Assembly: GCA_944350265.1 (NCBI GenBank)
Contig: CALVOG010000001.1
Location: forward strand, 1-64,000
DNA length: 64,000 bases
From: an uncultured Clostridia bacterium
Lineage (GTDB): Bacteria; Bacillota; Clostridia; Christensenellales; UBA1242
Direction of reading: 5' to 3'
The translations under genes and the position numbers were made by a program. The notes beneath the pieces were generated by a model. That model was not told the DNA's origin, ran no database searches, and saw only the letters and a list, made by a program, of their open reading frames with translations. Below are positions 35,814 through 44,028 of this stretch, piece after piece; within the stretch, counting starts at the first letter, position 1; each line of letters begins with the position of its first letter.

Positions 35814-35842
35814 TTGCTATAAGCAATACAATTATGTATAAT
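35814..35842 (+). promoter_or_regulatory. Promoter and likely operator of the relBE pair
   Basis: TTGCTA (35814-35819), 17-bp spacer, TATAAT (35837-35842). The palindrome TTGCTATAAGCAA overlaps the -35 and is a likely operator for autorepression by the antitoxin. Confidence 0.7.
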
Positions 35843-35881
35843 AATAGTGTAAATCGCATAGAATGTGAAAGAGAGGTTGTT

Positions 35882-36187
35882 ATGGCAAAGACAGAAAATA
35901 TTTATATAAGGGTTGAACCGCAAGTTAAAGCACAGGCGGAGCAAGTTTTGGGGCAATTGGGAATACCAATGTCGAACGCGGTTGGTATGTTTTTACACCA
36001 AGTTGTTTTGCAAAAAGGATTGCCGTTTGAAGTTAAATTGCCACAATCAAAACCCACCGCTTTTGGTTCGCTCACTGATGAGGATTTTGATTATTTAATG
36101 GATGATGCGCTTGCCGATTATTCTAATGGAAAAACTATTCCAGCAAAAGAGGTGAGAAAACAAATGAAGGGGAACCTTGTGGAATGA
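35882..36187 (+). CDS. relB: RelB/DinJ family antitoxin
   Basis: A 101-residue antitoxin with an N-terminal ribbon-helix-helix DNA-binding domain ('NIYIRVEPQVKAQAEQVLGQ' and 'GIPMSNAVGMFLHQVVLQKG') and a C-terminal tail that wraps the toxin. I start at ATG 35882 with AGAGAGG upstream; an earlier ATG at 35834 lies in the promoter. The stop overlaps the toxin ATG by four bases. Confidence 0.88.
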   Translation: MAKTENIYIRVEPQVKAQAEQVLGQLGIPMSNAVGMFLHQVVLQKGLPFEVKLPQSKPTAFGSLTDEDFDYLMDDALADYSNGKTIPAKEVRKQMKGNLVE

Positions 36188-36495
36188 AATATGATGTTTT
36201 ATACACGCAAAGCGCAAATAGAGATTTACAAAACATACATAGGTATATTTCCGTTGAGTTGAAAAGCCCAGAGATTGCCCAAAAATTCACATCAAATATT
36301 ATGGAACAAATAGAAAAATTGGATGAAATGCCAAAAAGATATCCGCTATACGATAAAGAGCCGTGGAGAAGTAGGGGACTTCGTAAATTAATAATCGGCA
36401 AATTTGTCGCTTTTTATTTAGTTGTTGAAGAAAAACATCACATTGTGGTTTTGTCAATTATGTATGGCGGAAGAGATATAGACAAATTGATATAA
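36184..36495 (+). CDS. RelE/ParE family toxin
   Basis: A 103-residue member of the RelE/ParE superfamily: an N-terminal helical hairpin ('YTQSANRDLQNIHRYISVEL'), then the beta sheet with 'RGLRKLIIGKFVAFYLVVEE' and the end 'VVLSIMYGGRDIDKLI', where the final Arg matches conserved catalytic or contact residues. Whether it cleaves mRNA on ribosomes (RelE) or inhibits gyrase (ParE) cannot be told. ATGA overlap with the antitoxin gene shows coupled translation. Confidence 0.85.
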   Translation: MKYDVLYTQSANRDLQNIHRYISVELKSPEIAQKFTSNIMEQIEKLDEMPKRYPLYDKEPWRSRGLRKLIIGKFVAFYLVVEEKHHIVVLSIMYGGRDIDKLI

Positions 36496-36964
36496 GTGAG
36501 CAAATAGATTACAATGTGGCGTGATTACAATATGCTTTTAGATGTTCGTGGGAATGATTTTAATGTCCGCGGGTGGTTTTATATAAATAGATTAGTCCTC
36601 TAAATTAATTGACAAGGTTATAAGTTATTGTTATAATGTAAGTGTTTGGTTTGAAAAATGCTGTTTAGATTAAACACTTTTTATCTATAAATTAAACACT
36701 TTTTATATATAAGTGGTTTTGATATAGATGTCGTTCAAGGTGTTGCTTTAATCTTTGACCACAACTTGTGCAGTGGCTAAATTTAAGTGGTTTAGAGCAG
36801 GCGGAACTTTAAAGATAATTTTATGACAAAAAACAAGTTTCAATTTAAACAAAACACTTTTTAGATTTTAGGTTGCGTAGGATATGTAAATAAGGTAGCA
36901 AAAAACAGCGTTTTATAAAAAACAGTGACTTAAATGTTCTATTTGTGAAAAAAAGGAGAAGAAT
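36496..36964. other. Intergenic with AAGTGTTT inverted repeats
   Basis: No gene seen. The motif 'attaaacactttttat' occurs twice near 36675 and 36697, and AAGTGTTT at 36639 can pair with AAACACTT, giving a weak terminator-like hairpin. Confidence 0.45.
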
Positions 36965-37927
36965 ATGTTTGGACGTAGAGCCGACGGCAGGCGAGTTAAA
37001 GATTTGATGATAATTGAAAAGGCAGAGCCATATTTTATGCCACAGCGCATCGACGGCGTTAACCTCTATAAGCAACAAATTATGTGCAAAAAAATGGACG
37101 AGTTCATCCTTAAAGAAAGGCAGGAAAACGGCGTGCATTTCAATTACACCGAAATTCTTATCGCGGCGGCGGTGAGAATGCTTTACGAGCGCCCAAAGGC
37201 AAACCGATTTATCGTTAATTGCCAGATTTTTCAGCGCAATGAAATCACAATTTCGATGTCGATTAAGCCGAAATTGACCGACGATTGCGACGAAGTTACG
37301 TTAAAATTCCACTTCACGGGAAGAGAAAATATCTATGACGTTAAAAAGATTGTTGACGACGAGATTAAGAAAAATTCTCAGCCAACAAGCGACCAGCACA
37401 GCACCACAAAGGCGGCTAAAATTCTTGGCAAGATGCCGTATTGGATGTTCAAAGTGGCAATGAAAACCATCCGCTTTTTGGATAGGTATGGTCTTTTGCC
37501 GAAGTCGCTTATTGACCTCAGCCCTTTCCACACAAGTATGTTCATAACCGACCTTAAAAGCATAAAACTTGACAAGGTTTATCATCACCTTTACAACTTT
37601 GGCACCACCACAATTTTCGGCGCGCTTGGCAAGGTGAAGTATGTGCCGGTCAGCGACCGAACGGGCGAAATTCACACCGAAAAAGTGATGGATTTGGGGC
37701 TTAGTTTGGACGAGCGCGTGGCAGACGGGCTATATTACGGCAACAGCGTGAAAAAACTTTTGAAATACATTGAAAACCCTGAACTTTTGAAGGCAAGCCT
37801 CAGCGAGGTTGAAGTTATCGACAAGGCGAAAAAACGCGCTGAAAAGAAGGCTAAAAGGGCAGAAAAAAAGCGCCAGAAGCGCGAAGAGAAGGAAGATAAC
37901 ATCGTTAAACTTGACGAGATTGTTTGA
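36965..37927 (+). CDS. Orphan 2-oxoacid dehydrogenase E2-like acyltransferase-fold protein, catalytic His absent
   Basis: A 320-residue protein with the fold of the E2 catalytic domain/chloramphenicol acetyltransferase family. 'RRADGRRVKD' and 'NYTEILIAAAVRMLYERPKA' match the start of the domain, 'HTSMFITDLKSI' the central strand and 'GLSLDERVADGLYYGNSVKK' the C-terminal signature. In true E2 enzymes that last motif is DHRVxDG with catalytic His; here position 250 is Glu. There are no lipoyl or subunit-binding domains and no E1 or E3 genes nearby. The Lys/Arg-rich C-terminus is about 35 residues. Probably not a classical acyltransferase; its role is unknown. ATG 36965 has AAAAGGAG. Confidence 0.75.
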   Translation: MFGRRADGRRVKDLMIIEKAEPYFMPQRIDGVNLYKQQIMCKKMDEFILKERQENGVHFNYTEILIAAAVRMLYERPKANRFIVNCQIFQRNEITISMSIKPKLTDDCDEVTLKFHFTGRENIYDVKKIVDDEIKKNSQPTSDQHSTTKAAKILGKMPYWMFKVAMKTIRFLDRYGLLPKSLIDLSPFHTSMFITDLKSIKLDKVYHHLYNFGTTTIFGALGKVKYVPVSDRTGEIHTEKVMDLGLSLDERVADGLYYGNSVKKLLKYIENPELLKASLSEVEVIDKAKKRAEKKAKRAEKKRQKREEKEDNIVKLDEIV

Positions 37928-38274
37928 TTATTCTAATTGATAATTTTTTAACATTTAAGCATTTCATTCGCTTGCTTTTGTTATCTTTTTGCTGTTTATA
38001 AATTGAAGAAGTGAAAGTATATTCGTTTAGAGTTATTTTATTCGAAACGTATGTTTTATATTGCAAAATTCATTTTATTGTTTGCAAGTTTTCGGTGTTG
38101 GCATAGCGAGAAGATTCTTGTTTAAATTACCTTTGTTGTTTGTTATTTTAGCGTAGTATAAGAATATTCGCTTCTTACTATCTCTATTTTGGCAAATTTA
38201 AAAGTGGTTATGGGTATGGTCGCTTAGATTATTTTTATGTGGATTTTTTGTGAGCATATTCTTGCCTATCTTTT
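37928..38274. other. Convergent intergenic region, nothing recognised
   Basis: AT-rich DNA between two converging genes; I see no hairpin with T-run on either side and no gene. Confidence 0.4.
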
Positions 38275-39165
38275 TCATTTCTTTTTTGTTCGTAAGTCTA
38301 AGCCAGCAAGGTTGAGGGTTATGGAGGTTGTGCGGTCGACAATACGCGAAAAAATACGCTCGTCATAGCGGTCATAAATTTCGTCCAAGGTGAGGTTCGA
38401 GGTTAAAATTGTGCAAAGTTTTCGATTTTTCCGCTCGTTTATCACGTGGAAAAGTAAGTCGACGGTGATGTTTTTATAGAGCGTTTCGGTGCCGAGGTCG
38501 TCGATAAACAAAAACTCCGCCGAAAGGTATTTGTTCAAAATTTCCTCATTGTATGAAAAGCGATATTCCTTGAAATCTCGGCTCATTTGAAAGGCGGTGA
38601 CAAGTTTGACAATCCTGCCCAAATCCATAAGTTCCTTGGCGATTGCCGAGGCAAGATAGGTTTTGCCAACGCCCGTTTTCCCAGCAATGAAGATGAGGTT
38701 TTTCTTAAAATCGCTGTGGCACCACTCCTTCATTTTGTCATATAGTTTTTGATATTCTTTTGGCGCCGACTTTTTGGCGTCATCAAATGAAACCAAATTT
38801 CCAAAATTGCTTTCTTTGAAAAGTAAGGCGGAAATTTCTTTTTTTAAGCAAGCGCACATTTTGCCGTCTTTATATCCGTTGTCATTGCAAAGGTGGCAAC
38901 TAAATTTTTCGGTGAGGTCAATATTCTTTTCGCGCAAATAGGCTTTTAGTTCGTCGTTCAATTTATTTTCTTTTTTCCTATCCACCTTTTCGCCATACGC
39001 TTCCTTCTTTGCATTTTCGATTATTTCCTTTTGCAAAGCGCTTGATAAAGCCGAAAAAGTGGCGTCATCCATAAGTTTTTGACGCGCAACTTTAACGCTT
39101 TCATTGAGTTTTTCGTGGCGTTCTTTCAAAATACTTTCCGCTTCCATTAAAATTTCATTTCTCAT
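38275..39165 (-). CDS. Helicase loader ATPase (DnaI/DnaC-like)
   Basis: A 296-residue AAA+ protein that should load the replicative helicase. The N-terminal region carries a four-cysteine zinc-like motif (Cys90, Cys93, Cys104, Cys106: 'CHLCNDNGYKDGKMCACL') as in DnaI. Walker A is GKTGVGKT (162-169), Walker B FLFIDDLGTE and the arginine-finger region 'RIFSRIVDRTT'. It is downstream of a DnaD/DnaB-type gene on the same strand, the same pairing that builds the B. subtilis helicase-loading machine. IstB of insertion sequences is similar but lacks the zinc motif. Confidence 0.88.
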   Translation of the reverse strand: MRNEILMEAESILKERHEKLNESVKVARQKLMDDATFSALSSALQKEIIENAKKEAYGEKVDRKKENKLNDELKAYLREKNIDLTEKFSCHLCNDNGYKDGKMCACLKKEISALLFKESNFGNLVSFDDAKKSAPKEYQKLYDKMKEWCHSDFKKNLIFIAGKTGVGKTYLASAIAKELMDLGRIVKLVTAFQMSRDFKEYRFSYNEEILNKYLSAEFLFIDDLGTETLYKNITVDLLFHVINERKNRKLCTILTSNLTLDEIYDRYDERIFSRIVDRTTSITLNLAGLDLRTKKK

Positions 39166-39366
39166 TTAAACCTCTTAACCATATTTTGCGTTTTATATAT
39201 TGATTTTTGTTTAATATTTATAATACCAATTATCATAAAATTTGCTTGATTTATCCTTTGCTTGATGTATCTTATAAGAGTTATTTTGTATACATAAATT
39301 GTTAGCAGTGGCGCTTAATAGTGGCGCTAAAATTATGCAAAGTTGGTTTTAATGCCACTCTTATAA

Positions 39367-40794
39367 TCACACCTCAATTTCATCGATGGATTGAAACAGC
39401 GCGTTCATTTCCTCGCGCGAGTAGGTGTGCTTATTCGTCATCTTGCTTCCGCTTGTCACAATTTGTTTGGCGTTTTTGGCGTCCTCAAGCGTTTTGATGT
39501 TCTTATCGTGGAAAGAGGAGAGGACGATGTTAAGATATTGCATCGGCTGTTCCTTCTTGGAGGCGAGGGTGGCGCCATAGGCTATGACGTCATCAGGGAG
39601 GAGCCACGTTTCCGTCCAAATTTTATACTTATCTCTGTCGAACTGATTGACATTACGGCTCAGCCCAATCGCTTCCAAAATTTCCTTAATCTTCTTATCC
39701 ACCGAAAGCACGCCATTTAGGTATTCATTAAGGCTTGGCAAACTCAAAATACCCAACTTGTGGAATTTGGTTAGCACCTTATCCAAACCTTCAAGCGTGC
39801 GGACGTTGGTTTTGAAGGCGTAGTTGGCAACACTTTCCAGCATCTCCACCGAGAAGCCGAGGTTGAACCATTTATAGATATAATTTTCCACAACAGGCTC
39901 CAAATTCTCGTAATAAAGCCCCAAACTTGTGGTGATTTTCTTGGCGATATGTGTTGCTTCTTTCTTTTCGCATTCAAAATTTTCAATTTCCTCTCGCGAC
40001 ATAAGTTTCAGCGAAAAATACTTTTTAAGTTTATTGTCCAAATATTCAAAGTTACTCTTTTTGAGGTTCTTGGCAACATACAAAATCATCTCGTCGTCGA
40101 AGCCGAGTTCCTTCCACGTTTTATATAATGTGCGCTCTGAAATATTTGGCAGGCGTTTAAGTTTGAGAGTTTTAAACACATATTCAAGCCCTGTTGTCAG
40201 CGTTTCAAATTGCAAGATTTGATTTTCGATTTGTTTTGCTGTGGTAAGCCCGCGGTTTGCCCAATCTTTCGCTACGGTGGTTATATATGAATAACCAATT
40301 TTTTCGTCATTTTTGGCGTCCACGCAATATTTTATCACCATAAGTAACGCCTCTTTTTCCATATGGTAATTTTCGATTATGTTGTAATATTCCTCATACT
40401 CTTTCGGCGTTATCATCCTGCCAGCAAGAATTTCTTGCGCTTGCAAGTTGAAGGTGGCGTATTTTTTGGTGTTGTATTTTTTAAAGCCACTGAGCGCGTT
40501 GGTTATCGGTAAATAGCGCACCTCGAATGGGATGACCTCAAGAACTTGCACCAAGCCTTGCTCTTGCCAATAATAAAAGCAACTTTCCACCTCTTCTGCG
40601 GACATTTTAAGTTCGTTTGCGAAATTTTCAAGCGTGTTATCTTTGGCGCCGGCGTCTTGGCACTTATATAGCCCATAGAGATAAACCTTCACGCAATCGC
40701 CAGTGGCGTAAGGGAGGTAGTTGTTCACAAAAATATTATCCACACTTATCGCGTTGTTTGCAACAGCGTCAACAGACAGTCGACAAAAAGCCAT
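39367..40794 (-). CDS. DnaD/DnaB-type replication initiation protein
   Basis: A 475-residue protein resembling DnaB(Bsu)/DnaD. An N-terminal winged helix (about residues 25-105, 'LPYATGDCVKVYLYGLYKCQ') is followed by two DnaD-like helical C-domains, each ending near a Tyr-Ile or Tyr-Leu motif ('GYSYITTVAKDWANRGLTTA' and 'QPMQYLNIVLSSFHDKNIKT'). I start at the ATG complementary to 40792-40794, which has AAAGGAG upstream. The helicase loader gene follows 200 bases later, so they probably act together in loading helicase at the origin. Divergent from the M1 peptidase gene. Confidence 0.85.
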   Translation of the reverse strand: MAFCRLSVDAVANNAISVDNIFVNNYLPYATGDCVKVYLYGLYKCQDAGAKDNTLENFANELKMSAEEVESCFYYWQEQGLVQVLEVIPFEVRYLPITNALSGFKKYNTKKYATFNLQAQEILAGRMITPKEYEEYYNIIENYHMEKEALLMVIKYCVDAKNDEKIGYSYITTVAKDWANRGLTTAKQIENQILQFETLTTGLEYVFKTLKLKRLPNISERTLYKTWKELGFDDEMILYVAKNLKKSNFEYLDNKLKKYFSLKLMSREEIENFECEKKEATHIAKKITTSLGLYYENLEPVVENYIYKWFNLGFSVEMLESVANYAFKTNVRTLEGLDKVLTKFHKLGILSLPSLNEYLNGVLSVDKKIKEILEAIGLSRNVNQFDRDKYKIWTETWLLPDDVIAYGATLASKKEQPMQYLNIVLSSFHDKNIKTLEDAKNAKQIVTSGSKMTNKHTYSREEMNALFQSIDEIEV

Positions 40795-40885
40795 AGTTTT
40801 CTCCTTTTTATGCATTTTAGCACAAACCGCCTTATTTTTACAACCTTTTCGTTATTTTTTAGAAAAATTCATAATAAAATGTGGT

Positions 40886-42337
40886 ATGAAAAAGTTTGCG
40901 GTTTTCTTTGTGTTGGTTTTTGCGCTTCCATTTTTTTTGGTGGGATGTGATGCGGAAAGTGAAAGTAACTCATATGTCATTGTGTGTGAGTATGACGATG
41001 AAAGTAAGACGCTTTATGGCAGTGAAACGGTGAAATTTTTTAATCAGTCGAATAACGCGATTGAAAGTTTGAGTTTTTTCCTCTACCCAAACTCCTTTGC
41101 GGAAGGAAAAAAGGTGGTCAGCGACAGTTACTTCGACAAGGCGTATGTTGACGGCAAGGTGAGTTATGGAAACATTGAAATTTTAAGCGTGAAAAGTGGC
41201 GAAAACCTTTCATTTTCGGTGAGCGAGGAGGGCAATATCCTTTCGTGCGCGCTTAACAAAGAGGTTTTTCCTAACGAGAGCGTAACGGTGGACATTGAGT
41301 TTTGTGTGCAACTTGCAAACATCAATCATCGGCTTGGATACGGCGAAAACACGATAAACTTCGGCAATTTCTATCCCATTTTGTGTGTATACGAAAATGG
41401 ATTCGTGGAAAATGAGTTCTCCACCTCTGGTGACCCTTTTTATTCAACTGTCGCAAACTACGACGTCACGCTCACATTTGACGATGATTTCGTTTTGGCA
41501 CACAGTGGTAATGCCGTCAGTGAAAGCGTGAGTGGCGGGAAAAAAGTGGTGGAAATTAAGGGTGAGAAACTTAGAGATTTCGCTTTTGTGCTTTCAAAGA
41601 ACTTTAAAAAGGCAAGTGCGATAATTGGCGAGGTTGTGGTCAATTATTTTTACCACGACGACCAAGACTATGAGGAAAATCTGGGGGTTGCAGTGGATGC
41701 AATGAACACCTTTCAAAACCTTTTCGGGGAATATCCATATGAGGCGGTGAATGTGGTGCAAGCGAATTTCTGTTTTGGCGGGATGGAATATCCAAATTTG
41801 GTGCTTATCGCGGACGTGGTCGACGACAAGGAGACGTATAAGTATGTTATCGTGCACGAACTTGCGCATCAGTGGTGGTATTCGCTTGTTGGCAACAACG
41901 AGTTCACTGAGGCGTGGCTGGATGAAAGTTTGACGGAATACAGCACCTTCCTCTTCTTTGAGCAAAATGAAAAGTATGGGCTTGAATACGAGAAAATGGT
42001 GGAGGGTGCACTTAACAGTTACCAACTTTTTGTAAATATTTATAAGGACGCGCTTGGCGAGGTGGATGAAAGTATGGCGCGGGCGCTACCAGAATTTGCA
42101 ACCGAGCCTGAATATGTTAATAATGTTTACACGAAAGGCGTTTTGATGTTTGACAGCGTGCGTAAAACGGTGGGCGATAGAAAGTTTTTTAACTGCCTTA
42201 AAAACTATTTTAAGGACTATAAGTTTAAGATTGCAAAGGGCGGAGATTTGATTAATTCATTCTCCAAAACGGCAAAAATAAACCTAACTTCGTTTTTTAA
42301 CGCTTGGCTTAACGGTGAGGTTTCCGTGGGCGGATGA
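40886..42337 (+). CDS. M1 family metallopeptidase, lipoprotein
   Basis: A 483-residue secreted aminopeptidase-like protein. The signal peptide ends in a lipobox (FLVGC, Cys21). Zinc motif HELAHQWW (His324, Glu325, His328) is followed 18 residues later by Glu347 (WLDES), giving HExxH-x18-E; 'FGGMEYP' is the exopeptidase motif. The upstream 200 residues form the N-terminal beta domain. The start is certain from the signal peptide but there is no clear ribosome binding site: TAAAAT lies only five bases before ATG, so the message may be leaderless. Likely releases amino acids from peptides at the cell surface. Confidence 0.9.
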   Translation: MKKFAVFFVLVFALPFFLVGCDAESESNSYVIVCEYDDESKTLYGSETVKFFNQSNNAIESLSFFLYPNSFAEGKKVVSDSYFDKAYVDGKVSYGNIEILSVKSGENLSFSVSEEGNILSCALNKEVFPNESVTVDIEFCVQLANINHRLGYGENTINFGNFYPILCVYENGFVENEFSTSGDPFYSTVANYDVTLTFDDDFVLAHSGNAVSESVSGGKKVVEIKGEKLRDFAFVLSKNFKKASAIIGEVVVNYFYHDDQDYEENLGVAVDAMNTFQNLFGEYPYEAVNVVQANFCFGGMEYPNLVLIADVVDDKETYKYVIVHELAHQWWYSLVGNNEFTEAWLDESLTEYSTFLFFEQNEKYGLEYEKMVEGALNSYQLFVNIYKDALGEVDESMARALPEFATEPEYVNNVYTKGVLMFDSVRKTVGDRKFFNCLKNYFKDYKFKIAKGGDLINSFSKTAKINLTSFFNAWLNGEVSVGG

Positions 42338-42389
42338 GCGAGATTAAAACTCACTGGTAAAAGTGTTACCGCGCGACGAGTGTTTTTTG

Positions 42390-42625
42390 AAGAGGATAGG
42401 ATAGACATTCGCGGGCAGGTGCTACGACGAGATTCTTCGGCTTCGCCTCAGAATGACCAAGCGCGCTTGGATATGTGATGTGTTTTGGGGTTAGCCGTAT
42501 TTTACTAACAAAAGAGATTGAATAAGTTGACAGTCCTAACGGAATAAACTATATCAAGTGCTAAGCGATTTTTTGAAGTGGATAGGAATAGACATTCGCG
42601 GGCGGTGTTGCGTGTTAAACTGTAT
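42390..42625. repeat. Dispersed palindromic repeat, cluster 5
   Basis: Nearly complete unit: 'atagacattcgcgggcagg', core with extended stem at 42420-42459 (TTCGGCTTCGCCTC), 'gcgcgcttggatatgtgatg', 'gttagccgtattttactaac', 'cagtcctaacggaataaac' and a second 'atagacattcgcgggcgg'. Confidence 0.85.
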
Positions 42626-42742
42626 TGTTCATACCAACTTTTGGTAATAAGAGAAATTCTATTAAACAAGTTGACAAAAGTTTAAGGTGATTGCTTGACA
42701 TTGTTGCGCTTTAGGTGATAAAATCTTTCCTAGGGAGCAAAA

Positions 42743-43732
42743 ATGAAGAGATTTTTGACGGGCGTGAAGCCGACGGGTTTTGCGCATCTTGGCAATTATT
42801 TTGGTGCCATAAAACCAGCGATTGAACTGTCGAAGCAAAAGGACAGCGAATGCCTCTATTTTATCGCCGATTACCACGCACTGACAACGGTGGAAAGTGG
42901 AGCGGAAATGGAGGAATATTTTTATAATATCGCTTGCACGTGGCTTGCGTGTGGGCTTGACCCAGAAAAGGTGATTTTTTATCGCCAAAGCGACATTAAG
43001 GAAGATTTTGAACTTAACTGGATTTTGTGCAACGTCACGCCAAAGGGGCTTATGAACCGCGCGCACGCTTACAAGGCGATGGTGGAGAAGAACAGCGAAA
43101 ATGGCGTTGAGAAAGACGACGGCGTGAATATGGGGTTATATAACTATCCAATTCTAATGACCGCCGACATCGTGCTTTTCGACACCGATTTTGTGCCTGT
43201 TGGCTTCGACCAAAAACAGCACGTTGAGATTGCGCGCGATATTGTGCATAACTTCAACCTAAAGTATGGCAAAACGCTGAAAGAGCCGAATGAATATATC
43301 GACAAAAACTGCGCGACGCTGGTTGGCTTGGACGGAAGAAAGATGAGTAAAAGTTACAACAACACCATCCGTCTTTTTGGCACAAGTGGCGAACTTAAAA
43401 AGTCGATTATGCGCATTGTCACCGACAGTAGACTGCCGGGCGAGCCGAAGGACAAAGAATGCACCGTCAACAAACTTTTCAAACTTTTTGCAAGTGCCGA
43501 AGAAGCGGAAAAATTTGAAAATGACCTCCTTGCAGGGCTTGGTTGGGGCGAGGCGAAAAATAGGCTTTTCGAGGTTGCCGATAGGTATATCTCGCCGATG
43601 CGCGAAAAATACAACCACTATATGGCGCACAAGGACGAAGTGGATAAAATTCTTGCAGACGGAGCGGTGAAAGCGCGTTCGATTGCAAGCAAGGTGCTTT
43701 CAAGGGTGCGAAAGGCGATTGGCGTAAAATAA
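42743..43732 (+). CDS. trpS: Tryptophanyl-tRNA synthetase
   Basis: Class I synthetase charging tRNA-Trp, 329 residues, normal length. The HIGH-type motif is HLGN (about 15-18) preceded by 'TGVKPTGFAH', and the second is KMSKS (about 199-203). 'DQKQHVEIARDIVHNFN' is also conserved. ATG 42743 has GGGAG. I see no T-box in the repeat-filled upstream region. Confidence 0.96.
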   Translation: MKRFLTGVKPTGFAHLGNYFGAIKPAIELSKQKDSECLYFIADYHALTTVESGAEMEEYFYNIACTWLACGLDPEKVIFYRQSDIKEDFELNWILCNVTPKGLMNRAHAYKAMVEKNSENGVEKDDGVNMGLYNYPILMTADIVLFDTDFVPVGFDQKQHVEIARDIVHNFNLKYGKTLKEPNEYIDKNCATLVGLDGRKMSKSYNNTIRLFGTSGELKKSIMRIVTDSRLPGEPKDKECTVNKLFKLFASAEEAEKFENDLLAGLGWGEAKNRLFEVADRYISPMREKYNHYMAHKDEVDKILADGAVKARSIASKVLSRVRKAIGVK

Positions 43733-43779
43733 GCGCAAGTTCGTGTTAGACTCTTGTGGAAATAAAGTTTAAAGCGCTA

Positions 43780-43960
43780 AGTTGCATATGCCGAAGTGAT
43801 GAAAATGTTATTCTAAGGTAACTTTTCATAATAACGCTAGATACGTGGCATCGCCCAAACCGCTAAATGTCAGCCTACTTGTCATTCTGAGCAAGGAGTA
43901 AGGCGACGCCAGCGAAGAATGACAAATAAGCTAATAGTCCTTGCGGAATGAGTTGTATGA
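43780..43960. repeat. Dispersed palindromic repeat, cluster 6
   Basis: Minus-oriented core with a long insert at 43877-43926 (contains GGCGACGCC) and a 'agtccttgcggaatgag' flank. Confidence 0.75.
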
Positions 43961-44028
43961 TGTGCTAAGCAGTCTTTAAATAAATGATAACATAAAAATC
44001 CAAGTTGAGGCTTGGTGAGGAGTAAGAA

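Noticed and set aside
42338..44028. T-box leaders upstream of trpS and alaS
   Set aside because: No TGGN-type T-box sequence or specifier stem-terminator arrangement is seen; the upstream regions are mostly dispersed repeats.
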